From positions 1-64,000 of the forward strand of contig NZ_JALFCU010000031.1 in assembly GCF_022771645.1 (NCBI RefSeq): a stretch of DNA of 64,000 bases, read 5' to 3'. The position numbers and the translations under genes are program-made. Position 1 is the first letter of the stretch. Every line of letters starts with the position of its first letter. This DNA is from Selenomonas sp. (lineage in GTDB: Bacteria; Bacillota; Negativicutes; Selenomonadales; Selenomonadaceae). Positions 43,504 through 53,045 of this stretch are shown piece by piece. The notes beneath the pieces were generated by a model, which was given only the letters and a program-made list of their open reading frames with translations, did not search any database and was not told the DNA's origin.

Positions 43504-43518
43504 ATGAATCCGATTCAT
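43504..43518. promoter_or_regulatory. Operator-like inverted repeat before ahbA
   Basis: ATGAATC-C-GATTCAT is a perfect 7-1-7 inverted repeat. It begins about 7 bp downstream of the -10 box of the ahbA promoter, where a repressor would block transcription. The regulator is not identified. Confidence 0.5.
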
Positions 43519-43523
43519 TGAAT

Positions 43524-44150
43524 TTATTGTAGCAGGGCGTCCCCGAGCACGTCAAGCAAATCTGAACGGCCTTCATTTTTCAGCGACGAGTACGGCAGCA
43601 CGGACAGTTCCGGCACGCCGAGCGCCTGCTTTATGACACGGACCTGCTTTTCCCGCGCCGTCTTGCCGAGCTTGTCGGCCTTCGTCGCGATGACGAGCAC
43701 GGGGATGCCGCGCGCGACGAGCCAGCGGAACATGTCGATGTCCGACGCCATCGGCGCGTGGCGGATGTCGATGAGCTGGCAGACGAATTGCAATTCTTTC
43801 GAAGTCGTCAGATATTCCTCGATGAACTTCGCCCAGATCTTGCGGTTGCCCTTTGCCGTCTTCGCATAGCCGTAGCCCGGCAGGTCGACGAGGTAGAAAT
43901 TTTTCCGCTCGTCTGCGCCGGCCCGCTTTGCGCCGAGCTCATAGAAATTGATCGTCTGCGTCTTGCCCGGCTGCGATGACACGCGCGCGAGATTTTTCAC
44001 GCGCGTCAGCGAATTGATCAGCGATGACTTTCCGACATTCGAGCGGCCGATGAAGACGAACTCCGGCAGGCGCACGACGGGATATTGCGACGGGTTGACG
44101 GCGGACGCGAGATAGCTCGCCTGTGTGATGATGACTTCCTGTGCTTCCAT
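43524..44150 (-). CDS. engB: Ribosome biogenesis GTPase EngB/YsxC
   Basis: The 208-residue GTPase has G1 FIGRSNVGKSSLINSL, G2/G3 GKTQTINFY and LVDLPGYGYAKT, G4 IATKADKL and G5 YSSLKNEG. It is needed for 50S subunit assembly. ATG 44150 follows GGAGGCTGCTC. Like in many bacteria it follows clpX, but a terminator separates them here. Confidence 0.95.
   Translation of the reverse strand: MEAQEVIITQASYLASAVNPSQYPVVRLPEFVFIGRSNVGKSSLINSLTRVKNLARVSSQPGKTQTINFYELGAKRAGADERKNFYLVDLPGYGYAKTAKGNRKIWAKFIEEYLTTSKELQFVCQLIDIRHAPMASDIDMFRWLVARGIPVLVIATKADKLGKTAREKQVRVIKQALGVPELSVLPYSSLKNEGRSDLLDVLGDALLQ
43526..43555 (-). promoter_or_regulatory. ahbA-ahbB promoter inside the end of engB
   Basis: On the minus strand TTGACG, 18 bp, TACAAT with TGC before the -10 (extended -10). 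The -10 box overlaps the last engB codons and its TAA stop. Confidence 0.65.
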
Positions 44151-44173
44151 GAGCAGCCTCCTGTCTTTTGCTC

Positions 44174-44206
44174 CGAAAAAAGCCTCTCCGCAAAGGAGAG
44201 GCTTTC
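44174..44206 (-). terminator. Terminator between clpX and engB
   Basis: On the minus strand AGCCTCTCC pairs with GGAGAGGCT around a short loop, followed by TTTTTTC. It lies 12 bp after the clpX stop; no promoter is visible between it and engB. Confidence 0.9.
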
Positions 44207-44217
44207 TTTTCGTGTGG

Positions 44218-45483
<1,266 letters not shown>

Positions 45484-45494
45484 AAGCTCACCCC

Positions 45495-46157
45495 TCAGTC
45501 TTCGGCTTTCGCCTTGGAGGTTTTCGTGGTCTTCGCCGGCTTCTCAGCCTTGTCCGTCTTTTCCGTCTTGCCGGCCGCCTTGCGCGTAATAACCTCGTCA
45601 ATGAGGCCGTACGCTTTCGCCTCGGCTGCCGTCATGAAGTTGTCGCGCTCCGTGTCCTCAACGATCTTCTCGATCTTCTGGCCCGTCGTGTCCGCGAGGA
45701 TCTCGTTGATGACTTCGCGGATGCGCAGGATCTCTTTCGCCTGGATCTGGATGTCCGTCGACTGGCCCTGTGCGCCGCCGAGCGGCTGGTGGATCATGAT
45801 GCGCGACATGGGGAGCGCAAAGCGCTTGCCCTTCGCACCGGCCGTCAGCAGCACGGAGCCCATGCTCGCCGCCTGGCCGATGCAGATGGTCGAGACGTCG
45901 GGCCTTATATACTGCATCGTGTCATAGATGGCGAGTCCTGCTGTCACGACGCCGCCCGGGCTGTTAATGTAGAGGTAGATGTCCTTGTCCGGGTCCTCGG
46001 ACTCGAGGAACAGCATCTGCGCGACGACGGTATTGGCGACTGCGTCGTCAATCGCGCCGCCGAGGAAGATGATGCGGTCTTTCAGCAGGCGCGAGTAAAT
46101 ATCATACGCGCGCTCGCCGCGGTTCGAGGTCTCGACGACCATAGGTACATAATTCAT
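45495..46157 (-). CDS. clpP: ATP-dependent Clp protease proteolytic subunit ClpP with a long lysine-rich tail
   Basis: The 220-residue product has the serine protease triad of ClpP: GQAASMGSVLL (Ser), RIMIHQPLGGAQGQ (His) and EDTERDNFM (Asp). YINSPGGVVTAGLAIYDTMQ is also intact. The normal ClpP ends near residue 195; here about 27 extra residues follow, a repetitive Lys/Thr/Ala/Glu tail (KTEKTDKAEKPAKTTKTSK). ATG 46157 lies behind GGGGGAAG. Confidence 0.97.
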   Translation of the reverse strand: MNYVPMVVETSNRGERAYDIYSRLLKDRIIFLGGAIDDAVANTVVAQMLFLESEDPDKDIYLYINSPGGVVTAGLAIYDTMQYIRPDVSTICIGQAASMGSVLLTAGAKGKRFALPMSRIMIHQPLGGAQGQSTDIQIQAKEILRIREVINEILADTTGQKIEKIVEDTERDNFMTAAEAKAYGLIDEVITRKAAGKTEKTDKAEKPAKTTKTSKAKAED

Positions 46158-46180
46158 ATCTGTCTTCCCCCTGTGGGAAA

Positions 46181-47473
46181 TCACTCAGCGATATTGTCAA
46201 AGATGAACTGCATCGTCTTGTTGCGGGCGACCGTTGCGACGAGATCGTTAAGTCTTCCCTGCTCCGTGATGATCTTCTTGACCTGCTTCGGCGTTGCGCC
46301 ATACGCGGCCGCCATCATCTGCACTTCGTTGTCGAGGTCGGCGGCATCAACTTTGATGTTCTCCGCTTTCGCGACTTCCTCGAGCATGAGGCCCGTGCGG
46401 ACGTTCTTCTCCGCCGTCTCGCGGTACGTGTCGCGCAGCTTCGCGATGTCCGTGCCGGCGAACTGGAGGTACTGCTCGAGCTGCATGCCCTGCTGCGCGA
46501 GGCGCATCTGCATCTCGCGGATCATGCGCTCGACTTCGTTGTCGATCATGACGGGCGGGATGTCGACCGTCGTGTTGTTCGTCGCCGTCTCGAGCGCCTG
46601 TTCTTTCTGTGCATCTTCGGCCTTGCGCTCCGCGTTCTTCTGGAGGTTCTCGCGGATATCCGCCTTCAGCGCATCGAGCGTCTCGAACTTGCTGGATGCT
46701 TTCGCGAATTCGTCGTTGATCTCCGGCAGTTCCTTGCGCTTGATGCTGTTGATCTTGCAATGGAAGACCGCCGCCTTGCCCGCGAGGTCTTTCGCATGAT
46801 ACTCTTCCGGGAACGTCACGTTGACGTCTTTTTCCTCGCCGGCATGGAGGCCGATGAGCTGGTCCTCAAAGCCCGGGATGAAGCTCTTCGAGCCGATCTG
46901 CAGCGGATAGTCCTTGCCTTCGCCGCCCTCGAACGCCACGCCGTCGATCTCGCCCTTGTAGTCGAGCGTCGTGAAGTCGCCGTCTTCGACCGCTGCGCCT
47001 TCCGGTGCGTCGACCATCTTCGCCTGATGATCCGCGATATGCTCGATCTGGTGCTGGACGTCTTCGTCCGTGACCTCGTCGACTTTCTTCTCGATCTTGA
47101 GGCCCTTGTATTCGCCGAGCGTGATGGCAGGGCGCGGCACGACCGTCGCCTTGAACACGACATCCTTGCCCTCTTCGAGCGTGACGATGTCGACCTGCGG
47201 ACGCGTGACGATGGATTCGATGCTCTGGTCTTTCATCGCGTCTTCGATGGCTTTCGGCGCGAGGAGGTCAAACGCTTCCTGCAGAACGGCCTGCTTGCCG
47301 ACGTGGCGCTCGACAATCATGCGCGGCGCCTTGCCCTTGCGGAAGCCGGGGATCTTCACCTGGTTCGCGAGGCGCGTACAAGCGCGGTTCTCAGCCTTGT
47401 CGAGATCGGCACTTTCGACTTCAATCGTCAGGACGACCTGCTGGTTCTCTATCTTTTCTGCTGAAACTTTCAT
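46181..47473 (-). CDS. tig: Trigger factor
   Basis: The ribosome-bound chaperone. The 430-residue product has the N-terminal ribosome-docking loop GFRKGKAPR, the FKBP-type PPIase domain (AVEDGDFTTLDYKGEIDG, IGSKSFIPGFEDQLIGLHAGE) and the helical C-terminal arms. It is the first gene of tig-clpP-clpX, with 23 bp to clpP and its own promoter upstream. Confidence 0.96.
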   Translation of the reverse strand: MKVSAEKIENQQVVLTIEVESADLDKAENRACTRLANQVKIPGFRKGKAPRMIVERHVGKQAVLQEAFDLLAPKAIEDAMKDQSIESIVTRPQVDIVTLEEGKDVVFKATVVPRPAITLGEYKGLKIEKKVDEVTDEDVQHQIEHIADHQAKMVDAPEGAAVEDGDFTTLDYKGEIDGVAFEGGEGKDYPLQIGSKSFIPGFEDQLIGLHAGEEKDVNVTFPEEYHAKDLAGKAAVFHCKINSIKRKELPEINDEFAKASSKFETLDALKADIRENLQKNAERKAEDAQKEQALETATNNTTVDIPPVMIDNEVERMIREMQMRLAQQGMQLEQYLQFAGTDIAKLRDTYRETAEKNVRTGLMLEEVAKAENIKVDAADLDNEVQMMAAAYGATPKQVKKIITEQGRLNDLVATVARNKTMQFIFDNIAE

Positions 47474-47533
47474 CTTTTGGGATGACCTCCTGTTGAATAA
47501 TCAATTGCAATATGGGAAAACCCATACCCAAAC

Positions 47534-47562
47534 ATCTTAGCACAAAACGCGACGAAACACAA
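47534..47562 (-). promoter_or_regulatory. Candidate promoter for tig-clpP-clpX
   Basis: On the minus strand TTGTGT, 17 bp, TAAGAT, followed by a leader of about 50 nt containing a small ATGGG-CCCAT hairpin. No CtsR-type heptad repeat is evident. Confidence 0.5.
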
Positions 47563-47570
47563 GATATAGG

Positions 47571-48173
47571 TCAGAGCACATTCGTCATGCGCGAAATGGG
47601 CAGGGAAAGATCCATGTGGCCGCTGAGCGTCTCGATGTTCTTCCCCTCGACGAGGATGTGCACATTCTTGACCTCGGAGAATTCCGTCAGTGTGTTGACG
47701 ATCGAGCCGACGAGCATCTCTTCGCCGGTCGAGCCGCCGACGAAATTCGTCTGGAGCTCCTTGCTGAAATTCACGACGGCCGTGCCGTTCTTCATCGTGA
47801 CGGAAAGGAGCTTCGCCTTCTTCGGGAAGATGGCCGTCTGACCTTTTTCCGTGGGGCCTTTCATGAGCGATTCAAGCGCAGCCGTGTATTTGTCCTTGCT
47901 GCTGCTCGTCTCGATCTTACGCGGCGTGGCGAGGAGCTTCGTGCCCTGCTCGTTCGGATAATAGACGCTTACGGTCAACGTTTGCGCATCCGCCGCCTGT
48001 TTCGCTGCAGACGACGACGATGCGGCCTGTGCAGCCGCGCTGCTGGACGAGCTCGATGATGCCGTGCTACCAGACGTTGATGCACCGCCCGGCGCTTGCG
48101 TGCCGCACCCAGCAGCGAAGACGAGCAAAGAGATGATGAAAAGCGCAGGCAGGACCCGCAACCAGTTTTTCAT
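47571..48173 (-). CDS. GerMN-domain lipoprotein
   Basis: The 200-residue product has a lipoprotein signal (LLVFAAGC, cleaved before Cys), then a 40-residue Ser/Ala linker and a GerMN (sporulation/spore germination) domain with VSVYYPNEQGTKLLATPR, ALESLMKGPTE and VVNFSKELQTNF. GerMN domains are found in envelope proteins beyond spores. ATG 48173 follows AAGGTG. It lies 24 bp after the amidase gene, suggesting a joint cell-wall role. Confidence 0.88.
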   Translation of the reverse strand: MKNWLRVLPALFIISLLVFAAGCGTQAPGGASTSGSTASSSSSSSAAAQAASSSSAAKQAADAQTLTVSVYYPNEQGTKLLATPRKIETSSSKDKYTAALESLMKGPTEKGQTAIFPKKAKLLSVTMKNGTAVVNFSKELQTNFVGGSTGEEMLVGSIVNTLTEFSEVKNVHILVEGKNIETLSGHMDLSLPISRMTNVL

Positions 48174-48197
48174 GAGAAACACCTTCTGTTCTATCAC

Positions 48198-49268
48198 TCA
48201 ACGTTCCGTGAAATAACGGCTGAGCCCAATGGCGAGCGCCATGGCTAGCTGCTGCTGGTAGTCGGGATCCGAGAGCAGCGCTTCCTCGGCGGGATTCGTG
48301 ACGAACGCGAGTTCGACGAGCGATGCCGGCATGGACGAGTGGCGCATAACGTAGAAGTTCGCCGTCTTGACGCCGCGGTTGCGGCGGCCGCCCGCACGCG
48401 CGAGCTCTTCATTGAGGAGGGTCGCGAGACGCGCGCCGCGCGCCGAGCCTGCGCAGTAGTACGTCTCCAGGCCATTCGCGTCCGCGTTGGAGAACGCGTT
48501 GCAATGGATGCTGAGGAAGACTTCCGCGCCCGGCGTGCGCTCGCCGACATCGACGCGCGCCTGCAGTTCCTGCCCGTCCGTGGCGTTCGGGCCGTAAACA
48601 TCGACATCCGTGTCGCGCGTCATGGCCGTGCGCGCGCCCGAAGCCTCGAGGATGCGCTGGAGATCCTGCGTAACAGCGAGCGTCACGCTCGCTTCCGTCA
48701 CGCCCGACGGGCCGACGGCGCCCGTGTCGCTGCCGCCATGTCCGGCGTCGAGGACGATCGTGTGCCCTTTGACGCCGTCGACGGACGGCGCTTCCGGTTC
48801 TTTAGGCTTCGGATAAATGTCGATGGCGAGGCGGAACGGCTTGCGCGCGCGGCGGTCGGCATCGAGCACCGTGACGTTCACGGCTGCTTCGCCGAACGAC
48901 GGATCGAGCGCGATGTGGAGTTCCGTATGGCGGTCGCCCGTTTCATCGATGCGGATGTCCTTGACGATTGCACTCGACTGGACGATGTGCTGCTTGAGGT
49001 TGCCGCGCACAGTATCGGCGAGGTCGACGACGACTTCTTTCTTGAGCAGCGTTTTTTGGCGGATCTCGTACTTCACGTCCGAGGCGTTCAGGCCGATTTC
49101 GATGCGCCAGGCGTCGGCGCCGTCGACCTTCGTCGCGTACGACTGGAAGTAATTCAATTCGTGGACGGGCTGCTGCCGCGCCGCGGACGCCGTCGCCGAC
49201 GCAAAAAACGGTAGCGCGACCGTGCAGACAAACAGCAAAAACAGTTTTTTCCAAAGATGTTGCATCAT
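48198..49268 (-). CDS. N-acetylmuramoyl-L-alanine amidase (Amidase_3), exported
   Basis: The 356-residue product has a Sec signal peptide, an AMIN-like N-terminal domain and a C-terminal zinc amidase_3 domain with IVLDAGHGGSDTGAVG (first His), the Glu in TEASVTLAV, FLSIHCNAF (second His) and SLVELAFVTNP (catalytic Glu). It cleaves the peptide from muramic acid and would act in cell separation. Confidence 0.93.
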   Translation of the reverse strand: MMQHLWKKLFLLFVCTVALPFFASATASAARQQPVHELNYFQSYATKVDGADAWRIEIGLNASDVKYEIRQKTLLKKEVVVDLADTVRGNLKQHIVQSSAIVKDIRIDETGDRHTELHIALDPSFGEAAVNVTVLDADRRARKPFRLAIDIYPKPKEPEAPSVDGVKGHTIVLDAGHGGSDTGAVGPSGVTEASVTLAVTQDLQRILEASGARTAMTRDTDVDVYGPNATDGQELQARVDVGERTPGAEVFLSIHCNAFSNADANGLETYYCAGSARGARLATLLNEELARAGGRRNRGVKTANFYVMRHSSMPASLVELAFVTNPAEEALLSDPDYQQQLAMALAIGLSRYFTER

Positions 49269-49273
49269 GTGCC

Positions 49274-49477
49274 TTATTCCTCGCTCATGAGCTTGCGTGC
49301 TTCTTCTTCCGCAGCTTCCGTCGCTTCTTTGTCATAGGCGATGTCCATCGTGATGTAATCGCCTTCTGCGAGGCCGTCCGGCAGATAGCTTTTCGGGAAA
49401 TTCACTTTTTTCATGTCGTCGCCCAAGAGCAAGACGGCCTTGTCTTCTTCAAAGCGGTCGATGTACGCAGAAATCAT
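49274..49477 (-). CDS. DUF3006 small protein
   Basis: A 67-residue protein with the DUF3006 pattern: ISAYIDRFEEDKAVLLLGDD and a short acidic tail. DUF3006 genes are commonly paired with ComEC-like MBL proteins, as here, where it begins directly at the stop of the MBL gene. Confidence 0.85.
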   Translation of the reverse strand: MISAYIDRFEEDKAVLLLGDDMKKVNFPKSYLPDGLAEGDYITMDIAYDKEATEAAEEEARKLMSEE

Positions 49478-50413
49478 TCACTTTTCTCCCTTCACATCAT
49501 ACGTCTTGCCATCCGTCGTGATCGTGATCGTGCCGTTCTTGTCCGTCTCGAACATCCGAGCCTTTATCTTCTTGTATGCGGCGAGCGTCTCCTTGTGCGG
49601 ATGGCCGTAGTCATTGCCCGCGCCGCACGAGATGAGGCAAACCTCCGGCTGGACGGCATCGAGGTACGCTTTCGACGACGACGTGTGGCTGCCGTGATGC
49701 GGCGCCTTGAGCACGAGGCTCTTGACGCCGTCGCGATGCGATTGCAGGATGGCCGCCTCCGTCTCTTTTTCCGCATCGCCCGTGAACAGCATCGTGAAGC
49801 TGCCGAACACGAGGCGGCCGACGACGGATTCGTTGTTCGGATCGTGCTTGTAGCCTTTCGCTTGGCCCTGCTTGACGAGGTCGGCGCCCGGGCTCAGCAC
49901 TTCGAAGCGCGCGCCGCCGCCGAGGTCGAGCACGTCGCCGGCCTTGAGGCCCTGACGCTTGACGCCCTGCGCTTTCGCCTTCTTGAGGTATCCGGTGAAG
50001 AGCTTCGACGTCGACGGCATGCCGTTGTCGTAAATCATGCCGATCTTGTACCCGCCGTCGAACAGGACATCCATGCCGCCGATGTGGTCGGCATGCGGAT
50101 GCGTGAGGATGACCTTGTCGATGTTCTTGACACCGGCTTTTTTGAGTTCTTTCTTGAGCTTGTCGCGTTCGTCGACATCGCTCGTGTCGATGAGCACCGT
50201 TTGCTCCGGTGTCTCGATGAGGATGGCGTCGCCCTGGCCGACGTTGAGCATCTTCACCGTAAGCGTACCAGAAACGGATGACGTTTGGCTGGAAGCAGAG
50301 GACGCACCGGAAGCCGACGCGCTGTCGCCCGACGCATTCTGATTGCCGCATCCCGCAAGCAGCAGCAAGGACATGCAGAGCAGGAACGCCGCAAGGGGTT
50401 TCAAAAATTTCAT
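49478..50413 (-). CDS. ComEC-like MBL-fold lipoprotein
   Basis: The 311-residue product has a lipobox (LLLLAGC), a Ser/Ala linker, then a metallo-beta-lactamase domain: LNVGQGDAILIETPEQTVLIDTS, the metal site LTHPHADHIGG, LFTGDAEKETE and APHHGSHTSSSKAYL. It is the soluble MBL half of ComEC-type proteins, tethered to the envelope, so it may be a surface nuclease or phosphodiesterase. No ComEC membrane channel is present. Confidence 0.88.
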   Translation of the reverse strand: MKFLKPLAAFLLCMSLLLLAGCGNQNASGDSASASGASSASSQTSSVSGTLTVKMLNVGQGDAILIETPEQTVLIDTSDVDERDKLKKELKKAGVKNIDKVILTHPHADHIGGMDVLFDGGYKIGMIYDNGMPSTSKLFTGYLKKAKAQGVKRQGLKAGDVLDLGGGARFEVLSPGADLVKQGQAKGYKHDPNNESVVGRLVFGSFTMLFTGDAEKETEAAILQSHRDGVKSLVLKAPHHGSHTSSSKAYLDAVQPEVCLISCGAGNDYGHPHKETLAAYKKIKARMFETDKNGTITITTDGKTYDVKGEK

Positions 50414-50449
50414 AGTGGTGTGCCTTTCATAGATAGGCGATGGCAACGG

Positions 50450-51382
50450 TCACTCCGCCTCGCCGAGGATGCGCACTTCTGGATGGAGCTCGACGCCGTG
50501 CGCCGCCTTGACGCGGCGCTGGACTTCGTGGATGACGCCGAGGACGTCAGACGCCGTAGCGCCGCCGAGGTTCACGACGAAGCCCGCATGCTTCGTCGAG
50601 ACCTGCGCGCGCCCGACCGTCAGTCCCTTGAGCCCCGTCTCCTGGATGAGCGTGCCGGCGAAATACCCCGTCGGCCGCTTGAATGTCGAGCCAGCGCTCG
50701 CGAGCTCGAGCGGCTGCTTCGATTCACGGCGCGCCGTGAAGTCCGCGATCTTCGCATCGATGTCCGCCTGCACGCCGGTTGCCAACTGCAACTCGACTTC
50801 GCAAATCGCTTCGCCGTTCGTCTGAAAGACGCTGTGGCGGTAGCCGAGGTCGATGTCCGCCGCTTCGCGTTCGACAAGATCGCCGTCCGCCGTAACGGAG
50901 CGCACGCGCGCCACGACGTTCTTCATTTCGCCATCATACGCGCCGGCGTTCATGAACACGGCGCCGCCGAGACTGCCCGGGATGCCGCAGGCGAATTCCA
51001 TCCCTGTGAGGCCATGCGACGCTGCGACGGCGGACACGTCCTTGAGGAGCGCGCCAGCGCCGGCCACGATGCGCGTGCCGTCGACACGGATGTCTGACAT
51101 CGGATGGTTGAACTTCACGACGGCGCCGCGGATGCCGCCGTCGAGCACGAGCACGTTTGAGCCGTTGCCGAGCAGCGTCACAGGAACATCGTGCGCTTTC
51201 ACGAGCCGCAGCACGTGAGCGACTTCGTCCATCGAGCCCGGCAGCACGAGCACGTCGGCCGGTCCGCCGATCTCGAACGTCGTGTGCAACCGCATCGGCT
51301 CGTCAGCGAGCACGTGCTCCGATGACAAAAACGTCCGCAGATCGCGGACGAACGCTTCCATGTTTTCTTTCATCGTATCCAT
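50450..51382 (-). CDS. murB: UDP-N-acetylenolpyruvoylglucosamine reductase MurB
   Basis: The flavoenzyme that makes UDP-MurNAc. The 310-residue product has LHTTFEIGGPADVL, LGNGSNVLV (FAD), GIPGSLGGAVFMNAGAYDGEM, GYRHSVFQT and AGSTFKRPTGYFAGTLIQ (catalytic Ser). The C-terminal Glu lies in HPEVRILGE. The GTG/ATG choice at the start is uncertain (51382 or 51373). Confidence 0.96.
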   Translation of the reverse strand: MDTMKENMEAFVRDLRTFLSSEHVLADEPMRLHTTFEIGGPADVLVLPGSMDEVAHVLRLVKAHDVPVTLLGNGSNVLVLDGGIRGAVVKFNHPMSDIRVDGTRIVAGAGALLKDVSAVAASHGLTGMEFACGIPGSLGGAVFMNAGAYDGEMKNVVARVRSVTADGDLVEREAADIDLGYRHSVFQTNGEAICEVELQLATGVQADIDAKIADFTARRESKQPLELASAGSTFKRPTGYFAGTLIQETGLKGLTVGRAQVSTKHAGFVVNLGGATASDVLGVIHEVQRRVKAAHGVELHPEVRILGEAE

Positions 51383-51388
51383 CCCATC

Positions 51389-51871
51389 TCAAATATGTAG
51401 ACCCGGACCGGCATCCGAGAGGCCGGCAAACTGCTGCTGGCGGAGCGCCTCGTACGCCACGATCGCCACGGAATTCGACAAGTTCAGCGACCGCGCCTCC
51501 GCGATCATCGGGATGCGCACGGCGCGATCCCATACCATCTGCAAGAGGTCTTCCGGCAGCCCCTTCGATTCCTTGCCGAACACGAGAAAATCATCCGCGC
51601 CATATGCTGCTTCCGTATAGGCGCGCGGCGCTTTGGTCGACAGATAATGGAACGCGTGACCGTGATACATCACGGCGACTTCCGCGAAACAATTGTGATA
51701 ATACACGCGCACGAGATGCCAATAATCGAGCCCCGCATGGCGCAGATGCTTTTCATCCGTCGAAAACCCGAGCGGACGCACGAGGTGGAGCTCCATGCCC
51801 GTCGCGGCGCAGAGGCGCGCGATGTTGCCCGTGTTGCCGGGAATCTCCGGCTCTACCAAAACGATATGCAA
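51389..51871 (-). CDS. trmL: tRNA (cytidine/uridine-34) 2'-O-methyltransferase TrmL
   Basis: A 160-residue SPOUT methyltransferase with the family opening VLVEPEIPGNTGNIARLCAATG, LVFGKESKGLPEDLL and the knot RIPMIAEARSLNLSNSVAIVAYEALRQ. It methylates the wobble base ribose of tRNA-Leu. It ends 13 bp before queE, which also acts in wobble modification. Confidence 0.93.
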   Translation of the reverse strand: MHIVLVEPEIPGNTGNIARLCAATGMELHLVRPLGFSTDEKHLRHAGLDYWHLVRVYYHNCFAEVAVMYHGHAFHYLSTKAPRAYTEAAYGADDFLVFGKESKGLPEDLLQMVWDRAVRIPMIAEARSLNLSNSVAIVAYEALRQQQFAGLSDAGPGLHI

Positions 51872-51883
51872 ACGAAACCTTCC

Positions 51884-52630
51884 TTACAGCTGTCCGATGA
51901 ATTTATGCGTCTGCGGGATGACGCGCACGTCGTGCAGATGACGCATCGCCTCGGCCTGCATCGCGAGCACGCGCTCCGGCGGGCAGGCTTTGACGCCGCC
52001 GCACGGTGTCACGGGCTGGAGGACGAGCAACGCATCCGGCGCGACGCTCTCGAGGAGCGACACGGCCTGGATGAATTCCTCGTCCTTCGTGTCCTCCGCG
52101 ATCACGAGCTTCACGTAGAGGTCTTTCTGGCGCGCGAGCGTCAAGAACCGGCGGTGCGCATCCCACTGCGTTTCGCCAGTCGCGCTCGGCAGTTTGAGAT
52201 CCATGCTGATGATGTCGATGTCGTCGAGCACGGCCGCGAGCGGCTCGCTGAGCGTCCCGTTCGTTTCAAGGAGGAACGGCATGAGCGCGTCAACTTTTTC
52301 GTGGAGCGCATGGATGAACGGCGCATGCAGGAGCGGCTCGCCGCCTGTGAAACTCACGGCCTGCGTCGGTGCCTCGACGAGCAGCGCTTGGATCTGCGCG
52401 GCCGCGTCATCGACGCTGACGGGATTCTCGAGCTGATGGAACACGCGGCTGCCCGCCGCCGTCTCGACGCGGCACGTGGGATGCGCGCCGACATCGTGCT
52501 CCGTATCGCAATACGCACAATGGAGGTTGCATCCCTCGAAGCGCACGAACACCTGACGGCATCCGACATATTTTCCTTCGCCCTGGATGGAGGAAAAGAT
52601 TTCAATGATGTTTTCGCTGTCGCTCTCCAT
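51884..52630 (-). CDS. queE: 7-carboxy-7-deazaguanine synthase QueE
   Basis: A radical SAM enzyme converting CPH4 to CDG in queuosine/preQ0 synthesis. The 248-residue product has the cluster cysteines CNLHCAYC (CX3CX2C), IQGEGKYVGCRQVFVRF, SFTGGEPLLHAPF and LQPVTPCGG. queD follows upstream by 24 bp. Confidence 0.95.
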   Translation of the reverse strand: MESDSENIIEIFSSIQGEGKYVGCRQVFVRFEGCNLHCAYCDTEHDVGAHPTCRVETAAGSRVFHQLENPVSVDDAAAQIQALLVEAPTQAVSFTGGEPLLHAPFIHALHEKVDALMPFLLETNGTLSEPLAAVLDDIDIISMDLKLPSATGETQWDAHRRFLTLARQKDLYVKLVIAEDTKDEEFIQAVSLLESVAPDALLVLQPVTPCGGVKACPPERVLAMQAEAMRHLHDVRVIPQTHKFIGQL

Positions 52631-52654
52631 GATCTCTGCCTCGCTTTTATTCTA

Positions 52655-53044
52655 TCATTCGTTTTCCGTATACGTCACGCTCGACTTCGGCGACTCCCAA
52701 ACGGTGACGGCCACGAGCTTCGCATCGCTGCCGTCCTGCCCGAACGCCTCATTGGGCGCGAGCTCTTCAAAAATGATGCGCGCCAAGTTTTCCGCCGTCG
52801 GGGCCACACCGCCCGCGAACGGCTCGAGCTCGTTCAAGAACCGATGATCGAAACGGTCGAGCACCGCGCCCAGCGCCGCTTTCACCGTCTTGAAATCGAC
52901 GAGCATGCCGAGTCGGTCAAGCTGCGTGCCGCGCACGGTCGCCTCGACGACCCAGTTGTGGCCGTGCAGGCGCGCGCATTTGCCGGGATAGCCGGGAATC
53001 TGGTGCGCGGCCTCGAATGCGCCTTGTACTTTTAATTGATACAT
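52655..53044 (-). CDS. queD: 6-carboxy-5,6,7,8-tetrahydropterin synthase QueD
   Basis: The 129-residue product has FEAAHQIPGYPGKCARLHGHNWVV (zinc His and catalytic Cys), LVDFKTVKAALGAVLDRFDHRFLN and PTAENLARIIFEEL. It makes CPH4 from dihydroneopterin triphosphate, the substrate for QueE. It starts at the stop of the upstream glycosyltransferase gene. Confidence 0.95.
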   Translation of the reverse strand: MYQLKVQGAFEAAHQIPGYPGKCARLHGHNWVVEATVRGTQLDRLGMLVDFKTVKAALGAVLDRFDHRFLNELEPFAGGVAPTAENLARIIFEELAPNEAFGQDGSDAKLVAVTVWESPKSSVTYTENE

Positions 53045-53045
53045 G

